The notes beneath the pieces are model-generated. The model was not told the origin of the DNA. It saw only the letters and a list, made by a program, of their open reading frames with translations, and did not search any database. This document shows, one piece after another, positions 1 through 9,148 of a stretch of DNA of 64,000 bases (the stretch's first letter is position 1; the number at the start of each line of letters is the position of its first letter). This stretch comes from an uncultured Pelagibacteraceae bacterium (GTDB lineage: Bacteria > Pseudomonadota > Alphaproteobacteria > Pelagibacterales > Pelagibacteraceae), in the NCBI GenBank assembly GCA_902634885.1, contig CACPLR010000005.1, positions 1-64,000 of the forward strand, in the 5' to 3' direction. The position numbers and the translations under genes are program-made.

Positions 1-722
1 CTTGGATGTGATGTTGTATATCTAAGTCTTTTTAATTCAGAATACTGATCTAATTTTTTTATCAAGTCAGAAATTCTGTACTCTTTACCCTTTTCATAAT
101 AAGAATATGCATTCACATTCTGACCTAATAGAGTAATTTCTCTAACACCATTTTTAATAAGTTCCTCAGCTTCCTTTATTATTTGTTCAAAAGGCCTAGA
201 ATACTCAGGACCTCTGGTGTAAGGGACTACACAAAAATGACAAAACTTATCACATCCCTCTTGGATTGTTAGGAAAGCTGAAACTTTACTATTCTCGTTT
301 TTAATATCGTCAAAATAATTAAACTTTGTTACGGTATCAAAATCTGTTTCATCAATTTTTTTGTTTTTATACTGATTTAAAATTAAATCATTAATTTTAT
401 GATATGCCTGAGGACCAATGACTATGTCTATATAAGGTTCTCGTTTTAGCATTTCCTCATTCTCAGCTTGAGCAACGCACCCGGCAACTACTACAATTGG
501 TTTTTTTTTCCCTTTAAAACTTTTTTTAACTCTACCTATTTCATGGTAGACCTTCTCTTTTGCTTTATCTCGAATATGGCAAGTGTTTAATATATAACAG
601 TCAACATCGTTTTGATCTTCATTTCTAATGTATCCAATATTTTTAACAGTGTCATAGATTCGATTGGAGTCATATTCGTTCATCTGACAACCAAAAGTTT
701 TGATAAAAACTTTTTTTTGCAT
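1..722 (-). CDS. miaB: MiaB, tRNA-2-methylthio-N6-dimethylallyladenosine synthase (3' end outside window)
   Basis: Radical-SAM methylthiotransferase that adds the 2-methylthio group to i6A37 of tRNAs reading UNN codons. About 240 N-terminal residues are visible; the C-terminal radical-SAM remainder and TRAM domain lie beyond base 1. Visible motifs are the N-terminal cluster cysteines in TFGCQMNEYDS (Cys12), NTCHIRDKA and AGCVAQAE, and the radical-SAM CxxxCxxC in CDKFCHFCVVPYTRG near residues 154-165. The ATG overlaps the fur stop codon by one base (TAATG), so it is co-transcribed with tsaB and fur. Identification is very secure; only the missing end is unknown. Confidence 0.95.
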   Translation of the reverse strand, partial: MQKKVFIKTFGCQMNEYDSNRIYDTVKNIGYIRNEDQNDVDCYILNTCHIRDKAKEKVYHEIGRVKKSFKGKKKPIVVVAGCVAQAENEEMLKREPYIDIVIGPQAYHKINDLILNQYKNKKIDETDFDTVTKFNYFDDIKNENSKVSAFLTIQEGCDKFCHFCVVPYTRGPEYSRPFEQIIKEAEELIKNGVREITLLGQNVNAYSYYEKGKEYRISDLIKKLDQYSELKRLRYTTSHP

Positions 723-1132
723 TATTTATTTTTCTTGATACCGTAAAGTTCTAATTTGTGGTCAACTAATTCATAACCATATTTTTCAGCTACTTTTTTT
801 TGCAATTTCTCAATCTCATCATCAACAAATTCAATTATTTCACCTGTTTTGATATCAATTAAATGATCATGATGACTTTCGCTAAGTTGCTCATATCTTG
901 CTTTTCCACCTTTGAAATCATGCTTTGCAACTATGCCTGCCTCTTCAAATAATTTAACGGTTCTATACACTGTAGCTATGCTTATTTTTGAATCAATTTT
1001 TGAGACCCTGTTGTAAAGCTCATCAACATCGGGGTGATCTTGAGATTCACTCATAACTTTTGCAATTATACGTCTTTGATCAGTTAATTTAACTCCTTTT
1101 GAGATACATTTTTGTTCTATTGTTTCAGACAT
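722..1132 (-). CDS. fur: Fur-family metal-dependent transcriptional regulator
   Basis: Ferric uptake regulator family repressor of 136 aa. The winged helix covers about residues 1-85, with the recognition-helix signature SIATVYRTVKLFEEAG. The dimerisation/metal domain begins at SESHHDHLIDI and ends at YELVDHKLELYGI. The CxxC zinc motif that follows HHDHL in E. coli Fur is replaced by DIKT, so the structural Zn(Cys) site is absent, as in many alphaproteobacterial Fur proteins. It lies between tsaB and miaB and is translationally coupled to miaB. Whether it senses iron, manganese or another metal cannot be read from sequence alone. Confidence 0.92.
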   Translation of the reverse strand: MSETIEQKCISKGVKLTDQRRIIAKVMSESQDHPDVDELYNRVSKIDSKISIATVYRTVKLFEEAGIVAKHDFKGGKARYEQLSESHHDHLIDIKTGEIIEFVDDEIEKLQKKVAEKYGYELVDHKLELYGIKKNK

Positions 1133-1139
1133 ACCTTAT

Positions 1140-1520
1140 TTAACTCGAATAAATTGGATTTATCAAATCTTTTGTTAGCTTATCTTCGTTATCTAATTCA
1201 ATTAAGTTTTTATAGTCATTTATGTTTTTTATATCCATGGAGGTAAATCCTACTAATTCAATTTTATTAGCTAAAGATAAAGCCTTAACAATTGAAATTG
1301 AAGTTCTTAAACTTGAAAATTTTCCTGGTCCTCTATTAATATATATTTTTTTAATTTGATTAATATTTGTGTCTTTTTCACTCAAGAATTTATTTAACAG
1401 AGACACTATTTTATCAAAATTTTCTCTACTGTTTAAATGCTCAGTAGTATAAGATTTACTATCTTTGATGATCGAAAAAAAAATTTTATCACTTGCAGCG
1501 TCAATTACTAAATTAGTCAT
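1140..1520 (-). CDS. tsaB: TsaB-like tRNA t6A biosynthesis protein, shortened
   Basis: Partner of TsaD in making threonylcarbamoyladenosine at tRNA position 37. The N-terminal ASKHA half is recognisable: TNLVIDAASDKIFFSII, then the diagnostic NRGPGKFSSLRTSI and KALSLANKIELVGFTSMD. I start it at the ATG at 1518-1520; a longer reading would run deep into the divergent deacetylase gene. The protein is only 126 aa against about 220-230 for typical TsaB. The second half is nearly gone, yet the end (INPIYSS) resembles the usual TsaB C-terminal PxYLR motif, suggesting an internal deletion rather than a simple truncation. The rimI gene usual between tsaB and fur is missing. Confidence 0.82.
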   Translation of the reverse strand: MTNLVIDAASDKIFFSIIKDSKSYTTEHLNSRENFDKIVSLLNKFLSEKDTNINQIKKIYINRGPGKFSSLRTSISIVKALSLANKIELVGFTSMDIKNINDYKNLIELDNEDKLTKDLINPIYSS

Positions 1521-2523
1521 AATCAATTTATTTCTATTGCAAACAAGCCTATATGCAACCGAAAAAAAATACGAGAAAGATGAAAAAGGAATTTTATCAC
1601 TTATGTACCATAGATTTGAGGAAAATAAGTATCCATCAACTAACATTAAGATGGATGTATTCAAAAAACATTTGGAGTTAATAAAAAATAATAATTTTGA
1701 ATTTTTTGATCCAAAAGATTTTGAGAAAGAATTTTATAATGTAAAAATTAACAAAAAAATTCTTATTACTATAGATGATGCTTTTTTATCTTTTTATAAC
1801 AATGCTTGGCCTTTCCTAAAGAAAAATCAAATTCCTTTTATTTTGTTTACATCCACTGAAACTATAGGAAATAAAGGTTATATGAGCATGGATCAGTTAA
1901 AGGAGGTTGAATCGTATAGCTTTGCATATTTGGGAAATCACTCTCACTCTCATGAATACATGGTAGAATTTGATTTTGAGAAGTACACAAAAGATATAAA
2001 TAAATCTATTGAAATATTTAATGCTCAATTTAATTATAATCCAATTTTTTTTTCATATCCTTTTGGTGAATATAGTTTGGAACAAAAAAAATTTATTTCG
2101 TCAAAATTTAAATTTGCATTTGGCCAACACTCCGGTGTCATTGATCTTAATAAAGATCCACATGAATTGCCAAGGTTCCCAATAAATGAGAAGTATGGTG
2201 ATCCTAAAAGATTTCAGTTTTTAATAAATTTACTTCCACTTCAATACAATAAACTCTCTCCAGAAGATAAACTGATTACCAAAAATAACCCTCCAGAGAT
2301 GACTATAGAATTTTTTAATGAGCAAAAAAATTTAGGACAAATAAATTGTTTTTCTGATGAAGGAGGTACTTGGGATAATTCAAACATAAAATTAAAAGAA
2401 AACAAACTTACAATTTCCTTTAGGGAAAAGTTTATTTTTAGAAGAGGAAGAATTAATTGTTCCTTAAACGATATAGATGGCTGGAGGTGGTTAGGTAGCC
2501 AATTTTCAGTTGGTTTAAATTAA
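1468..2523 (+). CDS. Secreted polysaccharide deacetylase (NodB domain)
   Basis: Probable periplasmic carbohydrate esterase family 4 deacetylase. After a hydrophobic N-terminus (LVIINLFLLQTSLYA, likely signal peptide) come SLMYHRF, the metal/catalytic motif TIDDAF near residue 96, and HSHSHEYM, the H(S/T)xxH zinc ligands, then FSYPFGEYS. A C-terminal extension of about 90 aa has no family I recognise. I use the ATG at 1468; a TTG lies one codon upstream, and no other ATG precedes the catalytic domain. This start gives a 53-bp head-to-head overlap with tsaB, which is unusual. Substrate unknown; peptidoglycan or an exopolysaccharide is possible. Confidence 0.82.
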   Translation: MIEKKILSLAASITKLVIINLFLLQTSLYATEKKYEKDEKGILSLMYHRFEENKYPSTNIKMDVFKKHLELIKNNNFEFFDPKDFEKEFYNVKINKKILITIDDAFLSFYNNAWPFLKKNQIPFILFTSTETIGNKGYMSMDQLKEVESYSFAYLGNHSHSHEYMVEFDFEKYTKDINKSIEIFNAQFNYNPIFFSYPFGEYSLEQKKFISSKFKFAFGQHSGVIDLNKDPHELPRFPINEKYGDPKRFQFLINLLPLQYNKLSPEDKLITKNNPPEMTIEFFNEQKNLGQINCFSDEGGTWDNSNIKLKENKLTISFREKFIFRRGRINCSLNDIDGWRWLGSQFSVGLN

Positions 2524-3654
2524 GTTCTTCAATTTTTTTGTTGTTGGCAGAATTTTAACATCGTCAAATTCAGTAAGAGAATTTTGCTCAATAATTTTTT
2601 TTAATATTTTTGTGTATTCAACACCAGTTTCAGCATATTTATCCAAATAATTTACAAGTAGAAGGCTGTTTAATTTGCCTTCATTATCTCTTTGAATTGC
2701 TCTTTCACGTCTGAACTCTTTATATCCCGAATGTGTATTTAAATTTCTTTGATACGCTTTCACAGACGCTTTTAAGACTTTAAACTTTGCAACCTTATGC
2801 TTTGAGTCTCCATCCGCTCCGGTTGGTTTAATGCCTTCTCCAGACCAAGTCCATTGTCCAAAAAGTGCATTTCCCTCTTGTGCAAATCTTGATGTACCCC
2901 ATCCAGTCTCTTTAGCTGCTTGAGCAATTGCTAATGAAACTGGTATTTCATCCATTCTTATTTTTAACGTTGAAAAATCCTTACTTTTTACACCATATTG
3001 CTTAAATTTTTTTGAGAGCCACTCTTTCTCTGTTTTTGAATTATTATTCTTATTTAAAATAGCAAAAAGCTTTTTCCTATCCAAACGAATTTTTGTATTC
3101 TCCTCAATTATTAAAGGAAGCACAATTTGTATGAACAAATTCTTCCTTTTTTTTGTACTTTCTATTTTTCTCATTTCTTTAGGCAAATGATCAATAGAAT
3201 TTCCAATGTTTACTAGTTTTGTTTCTTTAACTTTTTGAAGATTATATTTTGTGTCCTCAAATAATTGCTCGATAGTAGACGCACTTAATCTGGAAGTATT
3301 TAAATTATTTTCATCAGAATTAAATACATCTATGTCGTCAAATACGTTTTCCAAATTTGTTGCTTCATCAACATTTTCTTTTTTAAATATTTTTTTATTA
3401 TTAAGTGTTAAATCAAAATTTTTTTTTGATATATTCGACACTTCGATATTGGCTCTGAAGTTTTCACCCATAAAATTGGTCATCACAGGTAAACCAAAAA
3501 AAAACAAAATAATAATACCACTTGCTAAAGAAAACTTAGATAAACTCTTGTAATCTTTTTTAAAAAAAGTTTTTTTATTTTTTTTTTTAAGACTTTTTAA
3601 TTTAATTGAGTTTGGTTTCATGAAAATGGATTCATTTCTATTTATTTTAGGCAT
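2515..3654 (-). CDS. Bax-like glucosaminidase, membrane-anchored
   Basis: Predicted peptidoglycan N-acetylglucosaminidase of the Bax/FlgJ type. The basic N-terminus is followed by a membrane segment (FSLASGIIILFFFGLPV, about residues 41-57), a low-complexity periplasmic linker, then the glucosaminidase domain over about residues 200-350 with AIAQAAKETGWGTSRFAQEGNALFG; the E in KETGWG is the expected catalytic acid. It ends convergently with the deacetylase gene, overlapping by 9 bp, so two cell-wall-active enzymes lie back to back. An alternative start at Met12 (3621) is possible. Family assignment is firm; the cellular role (wall remodelling) is inferred. Confidence 0.85.
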   Translation of the reverse strand: MPKINRNESIFMKPNSIKLKSLKKKNKKTFFKKDYKSLSKFSLASGIIILFFFGLPVMTNFMGENFRANIEVSNISKKNFDLTLNNKKIFKKENVDEATNLENVFDDIDVFNSDENNLNTSRLSASTIEQLFEDTKYNLQKVKETKLVNIGNSIDHLPKEMRKIESTKKRKNLFIQIVLPLIIEENTKIRLDRKKLFAILNKNNNSKTEKEWLSKKFKQYGVKSKDFSTLKIRMDEIPVSLAIAQAAKETGWGTSRFAQEGNALFGQWTWSGEGIKPTGADGDSKHKVAKFKVLKASVKAYQRNLNTHSGYKEFRRERAIQRDNEGKLNSLLLVNYLDKYAETGVEYTKILKKIIEQNSLTEFDDVKILPTTKKLKNLI

Positions 3655-3693
3655 AAAATAAGTTTAATGATTATACAAAAATAAATAATTATT

Positions 3694-4236
3694 TTAAACT
3701 GCTAAAACTTCTTTTACTTCAGGAATATAATGTGTGAGTAAATTTTGAACTCCTTGTTTTAACGTCATAGTTGAAGATGGGCAACCTGAACAACTTCCTT
3801 GTAATTCTACTTTGACTTTGCCATCTACAAACTCTTTAAATTTTATATCTCCACCATCTTTTGCCACTGCGGGTCTAACTTTTGTCTCTAAAATATGAAT
3901 TATTTTTTTTTCGATTTCATTTAAATTTTCATCAGATTCATTTTGACCTAATTTATCGAGAATGCACTTATTTCCCTCGGCATAATACTCATTAATATAA
4001 GAGATGATTATATGCTGCATATCATCCCAATTATTTTCATCTATCTTGTTAACTGATAAAAAATCTTCACCTAAAAAAATACCGGTTACTCCATTTATGG
4101 AGAGAATATTTCTCAACAAAGTATTTTTTGTATCTTCTTTGTTAACTATCTCTAAGGGTCCATTATTTGAAACTTGACGCCCAGGTATGAACTTAAGTGA
4201 GTTAGGGTTGGGTGTTTTTTGAGTTTGTACAAACAT
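3694..4236 (-). CDS. nfuA: NfuA/Nfu1-type Fe-S cluster carrier
   Basis: Scaffold/carrier that hands 4Fe-4S clusters to target proteins such as lipoate synthase and aconitase. The N-terminal Nfu_N domain starts with the signature TQKTPNPNSLKFIPG, and the C-terminal NifU-type domain (about residues 105-180) carries the cluster motif CSGCPSS near residue 150. At 180 aa it matches the usual alphaproteobacterial/mitochondrial Nfu1 length. It sits 37 bp downstream of trpS on the same strand and may be read from the murJ-trpS transcript. Confidence 0.93.
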   Translation of the reverse strand: MFVQTQKTPNPNSLKFIPGRQVSNNGPLEIVNKEDTKNTLLRNILSINGVTGIFLGEDFLSVNKIDENNWDDMQHIIISYINEYYAEGNKCILDKLGQNESDENLNEIEKKIIHILETKVRPAVAKDGGDIKFKEFVDGKVKVELQGSCSGCPSSTMTLKQGVQNLLTHYIPEVKEVLAV

Positions 4237-4273
4237 TAGTATAATATAATAACTAAATAAACATTTTAAATAG

Positions 4274-5275
4274 TTAAAAACCTATTATTTTCTTCATTTC
4301 TCTAACTTTATTTTCAGCCATATCATTTGCTTTTTCTGCTCCGGCTAATAAAATTTTGTCCAGATATCCAGTGTCATTTAATAATTTATTTATTTCATTC
4401 GCTATTGGAGAAATTTTATCAATTAATTGTTCAGAAAGACTTGTTTTAAACTCAGAAAAATTTTTGCCACCAAACTCCTTCAAAGTACTATTAATATTTT
4501 GATTTTTTAAACTTGAATATATTCCCAGTAAGTTTTCTGCCTCAGGTCTGTCTTCTAATTCTTCAATAATATTAGGGATAGGATGTGGATCTGTTTTTGC
4601 TTTTTTAATTTTATTAATTATTAAATCTTTTCTGTCTTTCAGATTTATTCTACTTAAATCTGATACGTCTGATTTGCTCATTTTTTTTGAACCGTCTTTT
4701 AAGCTCATAATTCTGGAAAATTGTTTTTGTATTAATGGTTCAGGAGGAACTAGGAAATCTTCAACATTATAATCGTTATTGAATTTTTGAGCAATATCGC
4801 GACAAAGTTCTAAATGTTGCTTCTGATCATCACCAACTGGTACATGTGTTGCATCATATAACATAATATCTGCAGCCATAAGAATAGGATAAATGTAAAG
4901 GCCTACGCTTGCCTTCTCCTTATCTTTTCCTGCTTTTTCCTTAAACTGTGTCATCCTGTTAAGCCAACCCATTCTTGCAATACAACTCAATATCCAAGAA
5001 CCCTCTGAGTGTGCGGGGACTAAAGATTGATTGAACAAAATGCTTTTGTTTGGATTAAGTCCACTTGCAATGAACGTTGCAGCGGTTTCTCTAATATTAT
5101 TTTTAAGTTCTTTTGGATTCTGTTTTAAAGTAATTGCGTGCAAATCAACAACACAGTATATACAATTGTTACCTTTTTCATTCTGCAGCTCTACAAAATT
5201 TTTTATTGCACCCAAATAATTTCCTAAATGTAGATTTCCTGTTGGTTGGACTCCTGAAAAAATTTTTTTAGCCAT
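4274..5275 (-). CDS. trpS: Tryptophanyl-tRNA synthetase
   Basis: Class I synthetase charging tRNA-Trp. Seen in sequence: SGVQPTGNLHLGNYLGA at the N-terminus (HIGH-equivalent), the MTQFKEKAG segment, the VGDDQKQHLEL tryptophan-pocket region, and DGSKKMSKS (KMSKS loop) near residue 197. Length 333 aa is normal for a bacterial TrpS. The gene follows murJ with a 4-bp gap, suggesting one transcript murJ-trpS-nfuA. No leader-peptide or T-box-like structure is visible in that tiny gap. Confidence 0.97.
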   Translation of the reverse strand: MAKKIFSGVQPTGNLHLGNYLGAIKNFVELQNEKGNNCIYCVVDLHAITLKQNPKELKNNIRETAATFIASGLNPNKSILFNQSLVPAHSEGSWILSCIARMGWLNRMTQFKEKAGKDKEKASVGLYIYPILMAADIMLYDATHVPVGDDQKQHLELCRDIAQKFNNDYNVEDFLVPPEPLIQKQFSRIMSLKDGSKKMSKSDVSDLSRINLKDRKDLIINKIKKAKTDPHPIPNIIEELEDRPEAENLLGIYSSLKNQNINSTLKEFGGKNFSEFKTSLSEQLIDKISPIANEINKLLNDTGYLDKILLAGAEKANDMAENKVREMKKIIGF

Positions 5276-5279
5276 AAAG

Positions 5280-6809
5280 TTAATGTTTTATTTTAATATC
5301 TGATAATTTGAAAGCTTTAGTAACGATAGATATTAAAATGTATATTAAAAACGTTATCACCACTAAGATAATAATACATAAAAATTTATAATTATTCTCA
5401 TAAATCAAATATTCAGAAAAGAACTTAATTAAATATATAAAGATACTCAAAGTAATAAAATTAGAAAAAAGTATTTTCAACATTGAAAAATTGAAATTAC
5501 TTGAAAATTTAAAATAACTTTTGTTGATAACTATAATCATCAGAATTATACCATTTAACCAAGAAGATATTGTTGTTGCAATTGGGATAATTATAAACCC
5601 AATCTTGTTAAAGAAAATAACACTAATAAAAATATTAACTGCTACTGATAACAAAGATATTTTAAATGGAGTATTGGTGTCATTTCTAGCAAACAAAAAA
5701 CTGGAGAATATCTTTATTAATGAAAATGCAGGTAAGCCAAGAGAAAAATAAAATAGCGCTTTAGCTGAATTTTTTACACTTTCAATATCAAATGATCCAT
5801 ATCCAAATAATGAAGAAGTTATTTCCTCTGAAGCAACAATTAGAGCAAATGATGCTGGCAAACTTAGAAATAAACTTAATTCCAAAGCTTTATTTTGTAT
5901 TTCTGAAATTTTTAATTTATCTTCTGATTGAACATATTTGCTTAAATTTGGAAGTATGACTGTGCCTATTGCTATTCCTGCTATTGCAAGATTAATCTGA
6001 TAAATTCTATCTGCGTAATATAAGTAAGATACTGCACTTGCTTGAAACGAAGCAATAATGGTACCAACTAAAATATTTATTTGAGTTACACCTGAAGCAA
6101 AAATACTTGGTAGAAGCTTTTTAAAGAATAATTTTATATTATCATTCATTTTAATTTTCAAATTAAAATTAGGTAAATAAAATTTTCTTACAAAAAAGAT
6201 AAGAAATATAAATTGTACTAATCCTGCAACAGATACTGTGTATGATAGGTAATAAACTAATGTGTCTCCAAAATTATTTGCAAGCATTAAACACAGAATT
6301 AATAAAATATTTAAAATTATTGGTGCAGCAGCTGCAGCTGCAAATTTGTTATGAGAGTTTAAAATCGCTGATAAAAAAGAAGCAAGGCAAATAAAAAGTA
6401 AAAAAGGAAAAGTGAGTCTTGTTAAATTTATAGCTAATTGCATTTTTTCTTTATCATCACTGAATCCAGGAGCTATAATTTTCACAAATCCTGGCATGAA
6501 AATTTCAATTAAAATGGTAGTAACTAAAAGAAAGAGAACTAATAAATTAAAAATTGAATTAGCAAACTCTTTGGCTTTATCCTTGCCTTTGATAAGTTCG
6601 CTAGAATAAGATGGCACAAAAGCAGCATTGAAAGTACCCTCAGAAAATAATCTTCTAAATGTGTTTGGAATTCTGAATGCTACAAAAAAGGCATCTGCTA
6701 ATGGCCCAGAACCTAAATAAAGAGCGATAAAAAAATCTCTGACATAACCAAGCACTCTACTTATCAAAACAAAAAAACTAAATGTGCCAGTTGACTTAAT
6801 TATGTTCAT
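5280..6809 (-). CDS. murJ: MurJ lipid II flippase
   Basis: Integral inner-membrane MOP-superfamily protein that flips lipid II for peptidoglycan synthesis. It is a 509-aa, almost entirely hydrophobic chain starting with the typical TFSFFVLISRVLGYVRD and with the MurJ signatures DAFFVAFRIPNTFRRLFSEG and FNAAFVPSYS at about residues 39-68. These residues face the central cavity in known MurJ. It heads a same-strand run with trpS and nfuA and diverges from maeB across a 50-bp gap. Confidence 0.95.
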   Translation of the reverse strand: MNIIKSTGTFSFFVLISRVLGYVRDFFIALYLGSGPLADAFFVAFRIPNTFRRLFSEGTFNAAFVPSYSSELIKGKDKAKEFANSIFNLLVLFLLVTTILIEIFMPGFVKIIAPGFSDDKEKMQLAINLTRLTFPFLLFICLASFLSAILNSHNKFAAAAAAPIILNILLILCLMLANNFGDTLVYYLSYTVSVAGLVQFIFLIFFVRKFYLPNFNLKIKMNDNIKLFFKKLLPSIFASGVTQINILVGTIIASFQASAVSYLYYADRIYQINLAIAGIAIGTVILPNLSKYVQSEDKLKISEIQNKALELSLFLSLPASFALIVASEEITSSLFGYGSFDIESVKNSAKALFYFSLGLPAFSLIKIFSSFLFARNDTNTPFKISLLSVAVNIFISVIFFNKIGFIIIPIATTISSWLNGIILMIIVINKSYFKFSSNFNFSMLKILFSNFITLSIFIYLIKFFSEYLIYENNYKFLCIIILVVITFLIYILISIVTKAFKLSDIKIKH

Positions 6810-6819
6810 AAATCATATT
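6791..6819 (+). promoter_or_regulatory. Candidate sigma-70 promoter for maeB
   Basis: TTGACT (6791-6796) and CATATT (6814-6819) are separated by exactly 17 bp and lie about 40 bp upstream of the maeB ATG. They match 5/6 and 4/6 of the housekeeping consensus. The -35 falls inside the 5' end of murJ, as expected in a compact genome. In DNA this AT-rich, chance matches are common. Confidence 0.4.
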
Positions 6820-6859
6820 AGTCTTAATTTAGATCTAATTGTATATTTAAATATCCAAA

Positions 6860-9148
6860 ATGAAGAAAGTTAAAATAGAACATTATTCTGATAAAGAGGC
6901 TCTTGATTTTCATACCAATGAAAAGTCAGGAAAAATTGAAATAAATTCATCGAAGCCGATGACTACTAAAAGAGATTTGGCTCTAGCTTATTCTCCAGGT
7001 GTTGCTGCTCCAGTTAAAGCTATCGCAGAAAATCCTGATCTAGCTTATGAATATACTACTAAAGGTAATTTGGTAGCTGTAATTAGCAATGGATCTGCAA
7101 TTCTTGGTCTTGGTAATTTAGGAGCTGTTGCTTCTAAACCAGTTATGGAGGGAAAAGCAGTTTTATTTAAAAGATTTGCAGATATTGATTCTATAGATTT
7201 AGAAATAGACTCAAACGATACTAACGAAATTATAAATTCAATTAAGAATTTTTCAAAAAGTTTTGGAGGTATTAACTTAGAAGATATCGCTGCTCCAGAC
7301 TGTTTCGTCATAGAAGAAAAACTAAAAGAAACTTTAGATATTCCTGTTTTTCATGATGATCAACATGGTACTGCAATTATTACAACTGCAGCACTAATAA
7401 ATGCAGTAGACATTGCAAAAAAGGATTTAAAAAAAATAAAAATTGTAATCAATGGAGCAGGTGCTGCTGCTATGGCTTGTGCTAATTTATTTAAAAGCTC
7501 AGGTGTTCCTCAAAAGAATATTACTATGTTAGACAGAAAAGGAGTGATTTACAGGGGAAGAGATAATATAAATCAATGGAAATCAGCTCATGCAGTTGAA
7601 ACAAAAAATAGGACATTGTCTGACGCAATTGATAGTGCAGATGTTTTTTTAGGATTATCTGCTGCAGGCGCTCTTAAAAAAGAGATGGTTAAAAAAATGG
7701 CAAAAAACCCGATAATTTTTGCATGCGCTAACCCAGATCCAGAAATTACGCCAGAACAAGTGGAAGAAGTTAGAAATGATGCAATAATTGCTACAGGTAG
7801 ATCAGATTATCCAAACCAAGTAAACAACTTAATCGGTTTTCCATATATATTTAGGGGTGCATTAGATGTAAGAGCGAAGACAATTAATGAGGAAATGAAA
7901 ACTGCTGCAGCAGACGCAATTGCAAAACTTGCAAGAGAAATTGTGCCTGACGAAGTGGCTGCTGCGATGGGAGGTGAAACACCTAGTTATGGAAAAGAAT
8001 ACATCATTCCTTCTACATTTGATCCACGTTTAATTAGTGTAATTCCAGTTGCAGTAGCTAGAGCTGCGATGTCAAGTGGAGTTGCTAGGAAGAATATTGA
8101 AAATTTTGATATATATTCAGAACAACTTAAACAAAGATTGGATCCATCTGTAACTATTATGCAAGGAATTAACTCAAAAATAAAAAAAAATAAAAAGAGA
8201 GTTGTGTTTGCAGATGGAGAAGATGAAAATACACTTAAAGCTGCAATAGCTTTTAAAAATAGTAATCTAGGAACACCAATCATCGTTGCGAAAGAAAAAG
8301 TTGTCAAAGAGAGGTTAAAAGAAATTGGATATGGGGAAAATTTTGATATTGAAATTGTGAATTCAACAAAAAAAGACAAAAGAGAAAAATATGTAAACTT
8401 TTTATTTAAAAAATTGCAAAGAGAAGAAGGTTTATTAGAACGAGATTGTGATCGAATGGTAAGAAATGATAGAGTAATATGGGGTTCTTGTATGGTGGCA
8501 TGTGGAGATGCAGATGCAATGGTAACTGGAAATACAAGAAGATATGCCCAGTCTCTTCAAAAGATTACAAAAGTTGTTGAACCAAGACCTGGTGAAATAA
8601 TGTTTGGATTAAATATGGTTGTAAATAAAGGGAAAACTGTGTTTATTGGAGATACTAGCGTTCATGAATATCCGACATCTGAACAATTGGCTGAAATAGC
8701 GATTTCAGCTGCAAGGGTAGTAAGACTTTTTGGTTTCGATCCTAAAGTTGCCTTCCTTTCTCATTCAACTTTTGGCCAACCATTAACTAGTAGAACAAAA
8801 AACATTAGAGATGCAGTTGAAATTTTAAAAAATAAAAAAGTAGATTTTAAATTTGATGGAGACATGCAGCCAGATGTAGCTTTAAATAATGAATATGCAG
8901 ATCTTTATCCTTTTTCAGAAATCGTTGGAAAAGCCAACATATTAATTATGCCGGGACAACATAGTGCAACTATTTCTCATAAAATGATGAAATCTTTAGG
9001 TGGCGCTAAGGTAATTGGTCCTTTGTTAATTGGTTTGGGGCAACCAATTGAAATTGCTCCATTAAGATCCTCCACTTCAGATATATTAAATTTAGCTTCA
9101 GTTGCGGCGTATTCCGCGGGAGTAATTAATTATAAAAAACCAAATTAA
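6860..9148 (+). CDS. maeB: NADP-dependent malic enzyme with phosphotransacetylase-like domain
   Basis: Decarboxylates malate to pyruvate with reduction of NADP. It is a 762-aa two-part protein: malic-enzyme domains over about residues 1-420 (LAYSPGVAAPVKAI; ISNGSAILGLGNLG; HDDQHGTAI; NGAGAAAMACANL) and a C-terminal PTA/PTB-like domain over about 430-762 (VVFADGEDENTLKAA; PDVALN). This hybrid architecture is typical of Gram-negative MaeB, where the PTA part is regulatory and lacks transacetylase activity. It links malate to pyruvate and NADPH supply, alongside the malate thiokinase route at 52.5 kb. Confidence 0.95.
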   Translation: MKKVKIEHYSDKEALDFHTNEKSGKIEINSSKPMTTKRDLALAYSPGVAAPVKAIAENPDLAYEYTTKGNLVAVISNGSAILGLGNLGAVASKPVMEGKAVLFKRFADIDSIDLEIDSNDTNEIINSIKNFSKSFGGINLEDIAAPDCFVIEEKLKETLDIPVFHDDQHGTAIITTAALINAVDIAKKDLKKIKIVINGAGAAAMACANLFKSSGVPQKNITMLDRKGVIYRGRDNINQWKSAHAVETKNRTLSDAIDSADVFLGLSAAGALKKEMVKKMAKNPIIFACANPDPEITPEQVEEVRNDAIIATGRSDYPNQVNNLIGFPYIFRGALDVRAKTINEEMKTAAADAIAKLAREIVPDEVAAAMGGETPSYGKEYIIPSTFDPRLISVIPVAVARAAMSSGVARKNIENFDIYSEQLKQRLDPSVTIMQGINSKIKKNKKRVVFADGEDENTLKAAIAFKNSNLGTPIIVAKEKVVKERLKEIGYGENFDIEIVNSTKKDKREKYVNFLFKKLQREEGLLERDCDRMVRNDRVIWGSCMVACGDADAMVTGNTRRYAQSLQKITKVVEPRPGEIMFGLNMVVNKGKTVFIGDTSVHEYPTSEQLAEIAISAARVVRLFGFDPKVAFLSHSTFGQPLTSRTKNIRDAVEILKNKKVDFKFDGDMQPDVALNNEYADLYPFSEIVGKANILIMPGQHSATISHKMMKSLGGAKVIGPLLIGLGQPIEIAPLRSSTSDILNLASVAAYSAGVINYKKPN

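Noticed and set aside
3251..3553. Plus-strand open frame opposite the Bax-like gene
   Set aside because: No family similarity, lies entirely antisense to a clear glucosaminidase gene, and has the composition expected of a reverse-frame shadow.
6829..6838. TTAGATCTAA palindrome in the murJ-maeB gap as an operator
   Set aside because: Only 10 bp and mostly A/T; such palindromes are frequent in this DNA, and no conservation evidence is available.
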